The translations under genes were made by a program, and so were the position numbers. From NCBI RefSeq assembly GCF_031453675.1, contig NZ_JAVIZX010000001.1:1944001-2008000 (forward strand): DNA of 64,000 nt, written 5' to 3'. Positions 26,023-34,151 of the stretch are shown piece after piece; position 1 is the stretch's first letter; each line of letters begins with the position of its first letter. Under the pieces are notes generated by a model, which had not been told where the DNA came from, did no database searches, and saw only the letters and a program-made list of their open reading frames with translations. The stretch is from Paracidovorax wautersii. Lineage in GTDB: Bacteria > Pseudomonadota > Gammaproteobacteria > Burkholderiales > Burkholderiaceae_C.

Positions 26023-27366
26023 CTACACCCGCAAAATGACGCCGGTGTCGGCCGCACTCAGCAGCTTGGCGGATGCCAGCGCCACTTCGTAGGGGCTCAA
26101 CAGGGACCGCTGGTCCTCGTTGGCGAAGTTGCTGCGGCGCATGCTGGTGTCGGTGCGCCCGGGAACGACGCAGTTGACCCGCACGCCGTCTTCCTTCCAC
26201 TCGTCGGCCAGCGCCTGGGTCAGGTTCACGATGGCCGCCTTGCATGCGGAGTAGGCGGAATAGTCAGCCCGCCCCCTGGTGAAGGACGACGACGAGAACT
26301 GCAGCAGCATGCCTTTGGACGCCTTCAATGCCGCATGGCTGCATTGCGCCACGTTGAGAGCACCCAGGAGATTGACCGACACCTGTTCTGCCACCTGCTG
26401 GGGCGACTGCTGTTCGAGGGGGCTCTTGATCAACAGACCGGCCGCGTTGATGACGTTGTCGATGCGTCCCCATTGGTCCAGCAGGCCATTGATCGATGCC
26501 GCCACTTGGCCGTGGTCGGCGATGTTGCAGCCATTGCGGCGCGAGATGCTGTGCACCGTGCCGCCCGCCTCTTCCAGGATCTGCACGATGGCTTTACCGA
26601 TACCCATGCTGCCGCCGAAGACGATGGAATGCGTTCCCTTGAGATGCAGCCCGCCCAGATTGGGCGCCAGTTGCTGCTGGCGGATGCGAAAGAGCTCATC
26701 GGCGAGGACGAGATCGATGGAGTCGGTGATCTTGATGTTCTCGGAACTGCCCTTGACGATGCGAACCTGCCCCATCGGATGGCAGGCGAGGTAGATGCCG
26801 CAGTCGTCCGTGTAGTCGCCCAGCTTCTCGACCCCGATCTCCTCGTAGCTTTTCAACAGGGCCTGGTAGCGAAAGCCCTGGGGCGTTTGGCCGCGGTAGA
26901 TGTGGTCCCGCTTGGGGATGCTCTGGATGAATCCGTCGCGCTCGACGATGATGGTGTCGCTGGTCTTGATCGCCACATCGACAGCTTCGTAGAAGGACAG
27001 CGCCTCGACGACGTCATGGATGATCTGGTGGCTCAGAAAGGGACGTGCGGAATCGTGGAGGATGACGTTCTTGGGGGGATCGGCCCGCAGGTACCGCAGC
27101 GCCGCATAGGCGGACGCCTGGCGGGACGACCCGCCGACGATCACTTCGGCCCGGGTGTCCTTGAAGAGCTCCTTCGTGTACGCGAGTGCATCGGCCGGCA
27201 CGGTGATGACGATGCGGGCGTCGGGCGCATAGCTGTGCAGGCAGGCGAAGCTGTGCTCCACGACCGTCTTGCCGGCGACCCGGATGAACTGCTTCGGGAT
27301 CGGCGACTCCAGTCGGGTGCCGCTGCCACCGGCCAGCAGCACATAGGCCTGGTCGTTGTTCAGCAT
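26023..27366 (-). CDS. bifunctional cytidylyltransferase / SDR reductase (CDP-ribitol synthase type)
   Basis: A 447-residue fusion. Residues about 1-225 are an IspD-family cytidylyltransferase (LLAGGSGTRLESPIPKQF at the N-terminus, then VILHDSARPFLS and KITDSIDLVLADELFRI). Residues about 240-447 are a short-chain dehydrogenase: cofactor loop VFGGSMGIGKAI, NVINAAG, and the catalytic YxxxK in YSAYSACK. This domain order is that of Haemophilus Acs1/Bcs1, which reduce ribulose 5-phosphate and make CDP-ribitol. An MEP-pathway IspD would not be fused to an SDR nor lie here. It overlaps the LicD-type gene by seven bases, so the two are coupled. Confidence 0.82.
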   Translation of the reverse strand: MLNNDQAYVLLAGGSGTRLESPIPKQFIRVAGKTVVEHSFACLHSYAPDARIVITVPADALAYTKELFKDTRAEVIVGGSSRQASAYAALRYLRADPPKNVILHDSARPFLSHQIIHDVVEALSFYEAVDVAIKTSDTIIVERDGFIQSIPKRDHIYRGQTPQGFRYQALLKSYEEIGVEKLGDYTDDCGIYLACHPMGQVRIVKGSSENIKITDSIDLVLADELFRIRQQQLAPNLGGLHLKGTHSIVFGGSMGIGKAIVQILEEAGGTVHSISRRNGCNIADHGQVAASINGLLDQWGRIDNVINAAGLLIKSPLEQQSPQQVAEQVSVNLLGALNVAQCSHAALKASKGMLLQFSSSSFTRGRADYSAYSACKAAIVNLTQALADEWKEDGVRVNCVVPGRTDTSMRRSNFANEDQRSLLSPYEVALASAKLLSAADTGVILRV

Positions 27367-28946
27367 GCGATGGCCTCTGCGCTCTGCTCCTGCAGCAGGC
27401 TTTGGAGTTGCTGCAGCGTGTCGTCGCTCATGCCCAGCGGCTTGCTCTTTTGCGTATCCATCAGGCGGATCACCCTCTCCAACTTGTCATTGTTTCGATC
27501 GCGCAGAGCCTCAAGAGCCCGCAGCCGGCCGACGATCTGGTACACCGGCCCGCCCACATCGACCGTTGCGGGAGATTCCAGGTGGGAGATGTAGCCGGGG
27601 TCGGATTTCCGCCAATCGCCGAAATTCTCTGCGAGCTTCTTCTCGACATCGTCCGGGACGTAAAAGTCGATCCCCAGGAACTGCGCCGATTTGATGGCGA
27701 ACGGAGAAAAGGCAAATTTCTGCAGATAGCCGAAGTAGGACTCCACGCCCGTCACCAGCATGCCGTCCTCGGGGCGGTAGATGAAGATGTCGATGTTGAC
27801 GCCGGACGGGTTGTGCTTGACCGCCAGGTGGTAGGCGTGCCGGCCGTTCACGTGGGTGAAGTCCACGCCGAACAGGCCGGTCTTGAGCAGGGTGTCGATG
27901 ATGTCGAACTGGCCCTCCCAGCCGATGATGCCTACGTCGATGTCCTTGTCGTGCGCCAGCAGTTTGCCTTCGCGGGCGTAGCCGAGCAGCGTGCCGGACA
28001 CCAGGAAGGGCTTGTGTCCCAGCGGCGCTAGTGCGGTCTGCAGATCAAGCAGCGCCTTCGAGGCTTCATCAGCATCGAATTTGGGCTTGGCCGCCGGGTC
28101 GTTGTCTTCAAGGCGGGTGATTGTTGCTTTCTTCGCAGCAAGCAGCCCGATCACTTCGTCGAGCTTGGCGACGCTTTGCGGAAACTCCCCCAGATGGCAG
28201 TGGGCGCGGGCGATGTTGATGCAGGCTGCCAGCCGGTCCAACGGCGTGGTGGCGTTCTGCGCATGCCGGATGACGGCGCGGTGATCGCCGCAGAGGTGAT
28301 AGGTGCGGCAGGCATACAAGGCCAAGCTGCTGCGGATCTGAATCACCTCGTACAAGGTACTGACCAGGCTTTGCCGGATACGGACATAGCATGTGGCCAG
28401 CTTCTCCACCGGGTCGTTCATGCTCAGGAACTCCTGCCGGCGAAACAGGGTCTGGATGATCAGCAGCCAGGGCTTGACGTCGATCTTGCGCCGGATCAGT
28501 TCGGAGACGATGGTCTCCAGCAGGTCGAAGCGCTTCTGGTCCACGGCGAGTTCCACCGCCCCGACCCAGTCATCCGTGTCTGCGCGGCACTTTCGCAGGT
28601 CGGCCGGCTCCAGCGTGCGGCGATGCAGGAGATGGGACGCAACCACCTGCAGTGCGCTGCGGCCGGGCAGCGAGGCGAAGCCCTCGGTCTCCGCGCCCCG
28701 TCCGAGGGACTGGTACACGGCGAGCCACCGGGCGTGGTGCGCATGGTCGGCGAGGTTCTCCACGGCCAGCGAGGCGAGGTAGATCACGGTCGCGGGAAGC
28801 CGCATCATGCGTGCGGCATCGAGCAGGGCCGGGCTGAGAAGATCGTTCTCCCACTCATGCAGCGTCACCTGCTCCAGGTCGTCGTAAGCCTTGGCGTGGA
28901 GCAGGTGGTTGATCAGTGCCAGCTGGGGGAATTGTTTGTAAGACAT
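27360..28946 (-). CDS. LicD/fukutin-type phosphotransferase with helical N-terminal region
   Basis: A 528-residue protein. The first 300 residues are helical and TPR-like in character (LDRLAACINIARAHCHLGEF). The LicD/fukutin nucleotidyltransferase fold begins near residue 310 with FLVSGTLLGYAREGKLLAHD, then DKDIDVGI, the metal-binding DxDxD pattern, and a later VNIDIFIYRPEDG. LicD adds phosphocholine; human fukutin and FKRP add ribitol phosphate from CDP-ribitol. The coupled downstream gene is a CDP-ribitol synthase type, so ribitol-phosphate transfer is the best guess. Start at 28946 has AAGGA six bases upstream. It follows fliA by 59 bases on the same strand. Confidence 0.8.
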   Translation of the reverse strand: MSYKQFPQLALINHLLHAKAYDDLEQVTLHEWENDLLSPALLDAARMMRLPATVIYLASLAVENLADHAHHARWLAVYQSLGRGAETEGFASLPGRSALQVVASHLLHRRTLEPADLRKCRADTDDWVGAVELAVDQKRFDLLETIVSELIRRKIDVKPWLLIIQTLFRRQEFLSMNDPVEKLATCYVRIRQSLVSTLYEVIQIRSSLALYACRTYHLCGDHRAVIRHAQNATTPLDRLAACINIARAHCHLGEFPQSVAKLDEVIGLLAAKKATITRLEDNDPAAKPKFDADEASKALLDLQTALAPLGHKPFLVSGTLLGYAREGKLLAHDKDIDVGIIGWEGQFDIIDTLLKTGLFGVDFTHVNGRHAYHLAVKHNPSGVNIDIFIYRPEDGMLVTGVESYFGYLQKFAFSPFAIKSAQFLGIDFYVPDDVEKKLAENFGDWRKSDPGYISHLESPATVDVGGPVYQIVGRLRALEALRDRNNDKLERVIRLMDTQKSKPLGMSDDTLQQLQSLLQEQSAEAIAC

Positions 28947-29005
28947 GCGGTGTCCTTGGCTCCAGCACGCGAGGTGTGGAGCGGAGTTCATACCCGTGGG
29001 GGTGG

Positions 29006-29722
29006 TCAGTGCGCCCGCATCTTGGCGCGCAATCGGGCGATCGACTGGCTGTGCAGCTGGCATACGCGCGACTCGGTCACGCCCAGCACTGCTGCAATCT
29101 CCTTGAGGTTCATGTCGTGCTCGTAGTACATGCCCATCACGTACTGCTCCCGCTCGGGCAAGGTCTTGATGGCCGCGACGAGAGACGACTTGAGGCGCTG
29201 GTCGCGCAGCACGGCCATGGGGTCGGCCTCGCTGTCGGCCACGTGCCGGTCGAGAAAGCCTTCCTCGTCGTCGTCGCCGCGCGTCATGTCCTCCAGGTAC
29301 ACCAGCTGCGTGCCGCGCACCTTGCCCAGCAGCGTCTGGTAGTCCTCCAGCGACAGGCCCAGTTCGTCCGCGATCTCGGACTCCATCGGACTGCGGCCGA
29401 GCTTCTGCTCCATGCGCTGAACGGCGTGCTCGATCTCCTTCTGGCTCTTGCGGGAGCTGCGGCTCATCCAGTCGCCCTCGCGCAGTTCGTCGAGCATGGC
29501 GCCGCGGATGCGCTGGGTGGCGAAGGTCTCGAACTGCACGCCTTGGGCCGCTTCGTAGCGCGTCAGGGCTTCGGACAGTCCGATCATTCCGACCTGTATC
29601 AGATCGTCCAGCTCCACGTTGGGCGGGAGCTTGGCGATCATGTGGTGCGCGATCCGCCGTACCAGCGGTACGTGCTGGCGGATCAGCGCATCGCGATCAA
29701 GCTGGCCTTTGGCGGTGTACAT
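29006..29722 (-). CDS. fliA: flagellar sigma factor FliA (sigma-28)
   Basis: A 238-residue sigma-70-family factor for late flagellar genes. Region 2 includes LDDLIQVGMIGLSEALTRYE and FETFATQRIRGAMLDELREG; region 4 includes MNLKEIAAVLGVTESRVCQL. MYTAKG at 29722 is the usual FliA start. It lies next to the flhG-like gene and begins four bases after its stop. Its own targets are probably flgM, fliC and fliD in this window. Confidence 0.97.
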   Translation of the reverse strand: MYTAKGQLDRDALIRQHVPLVRRIAHHMIAKLPPNVELDDLIQVGMIGLSEALTRYEAAQGVQFETFATQRIRGAMLDELREGDWMSRSSRKSQKEIEHAVQRMEQKLGRSPMESEIADELGLSLEDYQTLLGKVRGTQLVYLEDMTRGDDDEEGFLDRHVADSEADPMAVLRDQRLKSSLVAAIKTLPEREQYVMGMYYEHDMNLKEIAAVLGVTESRVCQLHSQSIARLRAKMRAH

Positions 29723-29726
29723 CGGG

Positions 29727-30530
29727 TCAATGGCTCCGAACGAAATGCGCAGGAACGTCGGTATGGTGGCTCGCGGGCAACATCGGTGATGCGGCGCCCA
29801 TGGTGCCCGCGTTTTCCAGCAGTTGCAAGGCCAGGCGCTGGATGTCCTGCGGGTTGGATGCCTTGACCGTCGTGGTGCGCAACGGCGTGCCCAGGTGGCG
29901 CTCCGAGCACCGTTGCAGGGTCTGCAGGGCCGCTTCGGCTGCAGCGGCGCGGCGGGCATTGCCCGGCGGCAGTATGGACGCCACGGTGCATTGCAGTCCT
30001 GCGTGCAGTGTCATGTGCTTGAGCTGCTGGTAGCTCTGCACCACGCCGGCTGCCCCTGGCGCCGCCAGGATGAGCGGTACCGTCGCGCTGCCGCGCAGGA
30101 TGGGTGCCATGGTCTCCGGCGGCGCATACAGGGCCACCAGGGCATAGGCACGAAAGTGCGGGTGCAGCCGCTGCAGCGCGCTGCCGTCGTTCCAGTGGGA
30201 ACGCTCGGCCAGGCGCACCAGTCCGTGGGCCGCCGGGATCACGGCGAGCGATGCGGATCCCGCGGCGCCCGTGTCCGCGCAGAGGCTGCCCTGCCAGGAG
30301 GGCGCGGCCAGCAGATGCTCCAGGCCGGGCGCATCCTCGGTCTCCTCGGCGGTGCCGTCGAGCACGGCGACCGGATAGCCCAGGCGTTGCAGGCTGGCGC
30401 AGACCTGCCACAGCGTCTCCAGGCCCAGCGGCGTGCCGGGGCGGCTGAGGATGGCCAGCACGCGCAGATCGGCCTGCGGCATGAAGCTGTGCAGGCTGGA
30501 TCCCTGGTGGAGGCCGGTATCAAGCAACAT
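29727..30530 (-). CDS. FlhG/FleN-like protein without a P-loop
   Basis: A 267-residue protein in the flhG slot, between flhF and fliA. It keeps the shape of a ParA/MinD-type ATPase (VLAILSRPGTPLGLETLWQV, then RLGYPVAVLDG) but lacks the KGGVGKT Walker A signature and the acidic DAD after the VLD strand. It overlaps the end of flhF by 11 bases. True FlhG sets flagellar number through its ATPase; this one may regulate only by binding, or has lost the role. Family assignment is by position and weak similarity. Confidence 0.65.
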   Translation of the reverse strand: MLLDTGLHQGSSLHSFMPQADLRVLAILSRPGTPLGLETLWQVCASLQRLGYPVAVLDGTAEETEDAPGLEHLLAAPSWQGSLCADTGAAGSASLAVIPAAHGLVRLAERSHWNDGSALQRLHPHFRAYALVALYAPPETMAPILRGSATVPLILAAPGAAGVVQSYQQLKHMTLHAGLQCTVASILPPGNARRAAAAEAALQTLQRCSERHLGTPLRTTTVKASNPQDIQRLALQLLENAGTMGAASPMLPASHHTDVPAHFVRSH

Positions 30531-32070
30531 CGGCGTAGCTCCTGTCGGCAGACAGCTCCGGCGAATGGGAGAAGAAAAAATTCAGGTCGGCCGCCTTCGG
30601 GTCGAAGGCCGACTTGATGGGTGAACGCATCGAGGTGCCGATCAGCTTGTGCGCGTCTGCGGCTTCCCAGTCTTCCGGCACGCGCTGGCCATTGGTCACG
30701 CCGCGCAGCACCATCTGGTGGCGGATCAGCGCATCGATGGAGGGGCCGAGCTTCACGGCCTCGTCCACCTTGGACAGGATGGCCTGTTGCGAGCCGGTGG
30801 TCTTGAAAGCGGTGAGCACGTCGTCCAGCGTGTCGCCGTGGCTGCCGGCGTTGAGCACCAGCAGGCGGTTCACGTTGGGCAGGTTCAGCACGTCCAGCAT
30901 GTCGCGCTTGCGCGGATCGCGCGGGGCCACCCCCGTGGTGTCGATCAGCACCATCTTCTTGCCCGACAGAAGACCCAGCAGGTCCTGCAGCGCGGCACGG
31001 TCGTGGGCCAGATGGGCGACGATGCCGAGCATGCGGCCGTAGGTGCGCAGCTGCTCGTGGGCACCGACGCGGTAGGTGTCCAGGGTGATCAGGCCCACGC
31101 TGCCGGGGCCGTGGATGCGCGCGCACAGCGCGGCCAGCTTGGCGGTGGTGGTGGTCTTGCCCACACCGGTGGAGCCGACCATGGCGTAGATGCCGCCTTC
31201 TTCGTACAGCGGGCGAGACTGGGCGTCGGTGCGCAGGTTGCGCTCCAGCACCTCCATGAGCCAGCGCACGGCGTCGCCGGCGGAGAGATCCTCGGGCATG
31301 CGCTCCAGCACGGCGCGGGCCAGTGCGGGCGAGTAGCCGGCACGGATCATCTTCAGCATCAGGTTCGAGTGGATCGGGTTCTGGCGCGCCTGTCCCAGCC
31401 AGGCCAGGGTGTTGAAGCGGTCCTCGATGAGTTCCTTCATCGATTGCAGCTCGTTCATCAGGCCTTGCTGCTGCTGGTTGCCGAGCGACGGCATCGCCGG
31501 GGCGGCGGCCGCGGCGCGGCGGGGTGCCGGTTCGGGCGGCAGGTCCATCGGGATGCTGCGCAGCGGATTGTGGCGGGCCACAGGCGCTGCTTGCGCCGGC
31601 TGGCGCTCACGCTGTTCCAGCGACCGGGCCTGGCCGCGCGGCTCGGCGGCAGGCGTGTCCTCGGGGCCGCCGTTCAGGGCTTCATGGCGGCGGCGCAGCA
31701 TGCGCTCACGCACGTAGTCCTGGAACGACAGCGTGCTCATGGCCAGCTGTTCGGTGTCTTGGTGGACGACGTTGCGGGCCGGCTCGCCCAAGGGGGCGGG
31801 GCGCTGCTGCGTGCGCACCGGGCTGGCCGCCAGGTCGGAGGCGCGTTCCTGCAGACGGCTGATCGGGGGCTGCTGCTGCGGGCGCTGCTGCATCTGCTGC
31901 TGCTCCTGGCCCGACTCCAGCGAGGACAGCGTGTCCTCGGCCGTGGCGACGACCTCGACGCCGTTGGGCGTCTGGCGGTTGGACAGGATGAGCGTGCCGT
32001 CCCCGAAGGCCATACGGGCCTTGGCCAGGGCCTCCCGCGACGTGGGGGCGTAGAAGCGCTTGATGTTCAT
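30520..32070 (-). CDS. flhF: flagellar SRP-like GTPase FlhF
   Basis: A 516-residue SRP-family GTPase that sets the position of polar flagella. The N-terminus MNIKRFYAPTSREALAKARM is the FlhF start. A Gln/Pro-rich low-complexity region (about 60-180) follows, then the NG domain with P-loop GSTGVGKTTTTAKLAA near residue 300, DTYRVGAHEQLRTYG and LIDTTGVAPRD. The G3 position reads DTTG in place of the usual DTAG. It overlaps flhA upstream and the flhG-like gene downstream, indicating coupling. Confidence 0.95.
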   Translation of the reverse strand: MNIKRFYAPTSREALAKARMAFGDGTLILSNRQTPNGVEVVATAEDTLSSLESGQEQQQMQQRPQQQPPISRLQERASDLAASPVRTQQRPAPLGEPARNVVHQDTEQLAMSTLSFQDYVRERMLRRRHEALNGGPEDTPAAEPRGQARSLEQRERQPAQAAPVARHNPLRSIPMDLPPEPAPRRAAAAAPAMPSLGNQQQQGLMNELQSMKELIEDRFNTLAWLGQARQNPIHSNLMLKMIRAGYSPALARAVLERMPEDLSAGDAVRWLMEVLERNLRTDAQSRPLYEEGGIYAMVGSTGVGKTTTTAKLAALCARIHGPGSVGLITLDTYRVGAHEQLRTYGRMLGIVAHLAHDRAALQDLLGLLSGKKMVLIDTTGVAPRDPRKRDMLDVLNLPNVNRLLVLNAGSHGDTLDDVLTAFKTTGSQQAILSKVDEAVKLGPSIDALIRHQMVLRGVTNGQRVPEDWEAADAHKLIGTSMRSPIKSAFDPKAADLNFFFSHSPELSADRSYADVA

Positions 32071-34151
32071 GCTGATGCACCTTTGAGGATCGGGCCGATG
32101 CGGATCGTGTGGGTTTCAGGGATCTCGCTGTGGGCGAGCACCTGCAGGCGGGGGGCGACGCGGCGCACCAGGCGGGCGATGGCGTTGCGGATCTGGTCGG
32201 GAACGAGCAGGCAGGCGGGCATGCCCATCTCTTCCTGCTTGAGGGCCACTTCAGCGGCCTTCTGGGTGAGGATGTCGGCCACGCCGGGGTCGAGCGAGGG
32301 GCCGCCGGCATTGCCCAGGGCCTGCACCAGCAGGCGCTCCAGGCCGGGTTCGATGGCGATCACGTTCAGCTCGCGGGTCGGGCCGTAGATCTGCTGCACG
32401 ATGGCCGGCGACAGGGCGATGCGCACGCGGCGGGCCAGCTCGACCGGGTCCTGCGTCACGACGGCGTGCTCGGCCAGCGTCTCGATGATGGTGCGGATGT
32501 CGCGGATGTGCACAGACTCTTCCAGCAGCAGCTGGAGGACTTTCTGGAACGTTGCGATGGACACCATTTTGGGGACGACTTCTTCGATGAGCTTGGGGGC
32601 CAGTTTGGCGACGTGTTCCACGAGTTGCTGGGTTTCCGTGCGGCTCAGGAGCTTGGCTGCCTGCACTTGCATCAAGTGTGACAAATGGGTCGCCATCACG
32701 GTTTCCGAATCAACGACCGTAAAGCCCGCCATTTGTGCCGCTTCCTTCTGGTTGGTGTCGATCCAGTGGGCCGGCAGGCCGAAGGCCGGGTCGGTCGTGG
32801 GCGTGCCGATCAGCGGCGTGCTGATGCCGCCCGGGTTGATGGCCAGGTGCATGCCGGGGAAGGCCTCGCCTTCGCCCACCACGACGCCGCGCAGGGTGAT
32901 GCGGTAGGCGCTGGGCTTGAGCTCCAGGTTGTCGCGCACGTGCACGGCTGGCGGCAGGAAGCCGACTTCCTGCGCGAACTTGCGGCGCACGCCCTTGATG
33001 CGGGTCAGCAGGTCACCCTGGCGGTTCTTGTCCACCAGCGCGATCAGGCGGTAGCCCAGCTCCAGGCCCAGCAGATCCACGGGCTGCAGATCGTCCCAGG
33101 TGGCCTCCCCGTCGCCTTGCGGCGCGGCGGGTGCCTCTTCGGCGGGCGCCGGCTTGCGCTGCTGCTGCAGGAGCAGCCAGGCCCCGTAGCCGATGCCGCC
33201 GCCCATGACCAGGAACACCGCGTGGGGCATGCCGGGGATCAGGCCCAGCAGGATCAGGATGGCAGCGGTCACGCCCAGCACGCGCGGCGACATGAAGAGC
33301 TGCTGCACGATCTGGCGGCCCATGTCCTCTTCCTTGCCCACGCGCGAGATCACCATGGCGGCCGCCACCGAGATCAGCAGGCCGGGAATCTGCGCGACCA
33401 GCGCGTCGCCCACCGCCAGCAGGATGTAGCTGTCGGCGGCTTGGCCGGCCGACAGGCCGTGCTGCAGCATGCCGATGGCGAAGCCGCCCACGATGTTGAT
33501 GATCAGGATCAGGATGCCGGCCACCGCGTCGCCGCGCACGAACTTGGAAGCACCGTCCATGGAGCCGAAGAAGTTGGCCTCTTCACCCACCTCTGCACGG
33601 CGGCGCTTGGCTTCCTTCTCGTCGATCAGGCCGGCATTCAGGTCGGCGTCCACGGCCATCTGCTTGCCGGGCATCGCGTCCAGAGTGAAGCGGGCCGACA
33701 CCTCGGCGATCCGCTCCGCGCCCTTGGTCACCACCACGAAGTTGATCACCACCAGGATGGTGAACACGATCAGACCGACCGCGAAGTTGCCGCCGATCAG
33801 GAAGTGGCCGAAGGCCTCGATCACGGCGCCGGCGGCCCCCGGGCCGGTGTGGCCCTCCAGCAGCACCACGCGGGTGGAAGCCACGTTCAGCGACAGCCGC
33901 ATCAGCGTGGTCAGCAGCAGCACGGACGGGAAGGCTGCGAAGTCCAGCGGCCGCACCATATAGGCGGCCACCATCATCACCATCAGCGCGACGGCGATGT
34001 TCAGCGTGAAGAACGTGTCCAGCAGCCAGGCCGGGATGGGCAGCACCATCAGCGCGAGGATGGCCACCACCAGCAACGGGGCCGAAAGGCCCTGCAGCGC
34101 CGAGCGGTTGGAGCTGGCCCACTGGCGGGCGGAATGCATGGAAGGCGTCAT
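32067..34151 (-). CDS. flhA: flagellar export gate protein FlhA
   Basis: A 694-residue integral membrane protein, the main component of the flagellar type III export gate. The N-terminal half has about eight hydrophobic segments. The FHIPEP-family signature is EVSARFTLDAMPGKQMAVDA, before a cytoplasmic loop with DEKEAKRRR. The C-terminal cytoplasmic domain has QLVEHVAKLAPKLIEEVVP. It overlaps flhB and flhF by four bases each, ATGA style. Confidence 0.97.
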   Translation of the reverse strand: MTPSMHSARQWASSNRSALQGLSAPLLVVAILALMVLPIPAWLLDTFFTLNIAVALMVMMVAAYMVRPLDFAAFPSVLLLTTLMRLSLNVASTRVVLLEGHTGPGAAGAVIEAFGHFLIGGNFAVGLIVFTILVVINFVVVTKGAERIAEVSARFTLDAMPGKQMAVDADLNAGLIDEKEAKRRRAEVGEEANFFGSMDGASKFVRGDAVAGILILIINIVGGFAIGMLQHGLSAGQAADSYILLAVGDALVAQIPGLLISVAAAMVISRVGKEEDMGRQIVQQLFMSPRVLGVTAAILILLGLIPGMPHAVFLVMGGGIGYGAWLLLQQQRKPAPAEEAPAAPQGDGEATWDDLQPVDLLGLELGYRLIALVDKNRQGDLLTRIKGVRRKFAQEVGFLPPAVHVRDNLELKPSAYRITLRGVVVGEGEAFPGMHLAINPGGISTPLIGTPTTDPAFGLPAHWIDTNQKEAAQMAGFTVVDSETVMATHLSHLMQVQAAKLLSRTETQQLVEHVAKLAPKLIEEVVPKMVSIATFQKVLQLLLEESVHIRDIRTIIETLAEHAVVTQDPVELARRVRIALSPAIVQQIYGPTRELNVIAIEPGLERLLVQALGNAGGPSLDPGVADILTQKAAEVALKQEEMGMPACLLVPDQIRNAIARLVRRVAPRLQVLAHSEIPETHTIRIGPILKGASA

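Noticed and set aside
26023-27366. Reading the cytidylyltransferase as MEP-pathway IspD.
   Set aside because: No ispF nearby, fused to an SDR domain and coupled to a LicD-type gene, which fits CDP-polyol synthesis much better.
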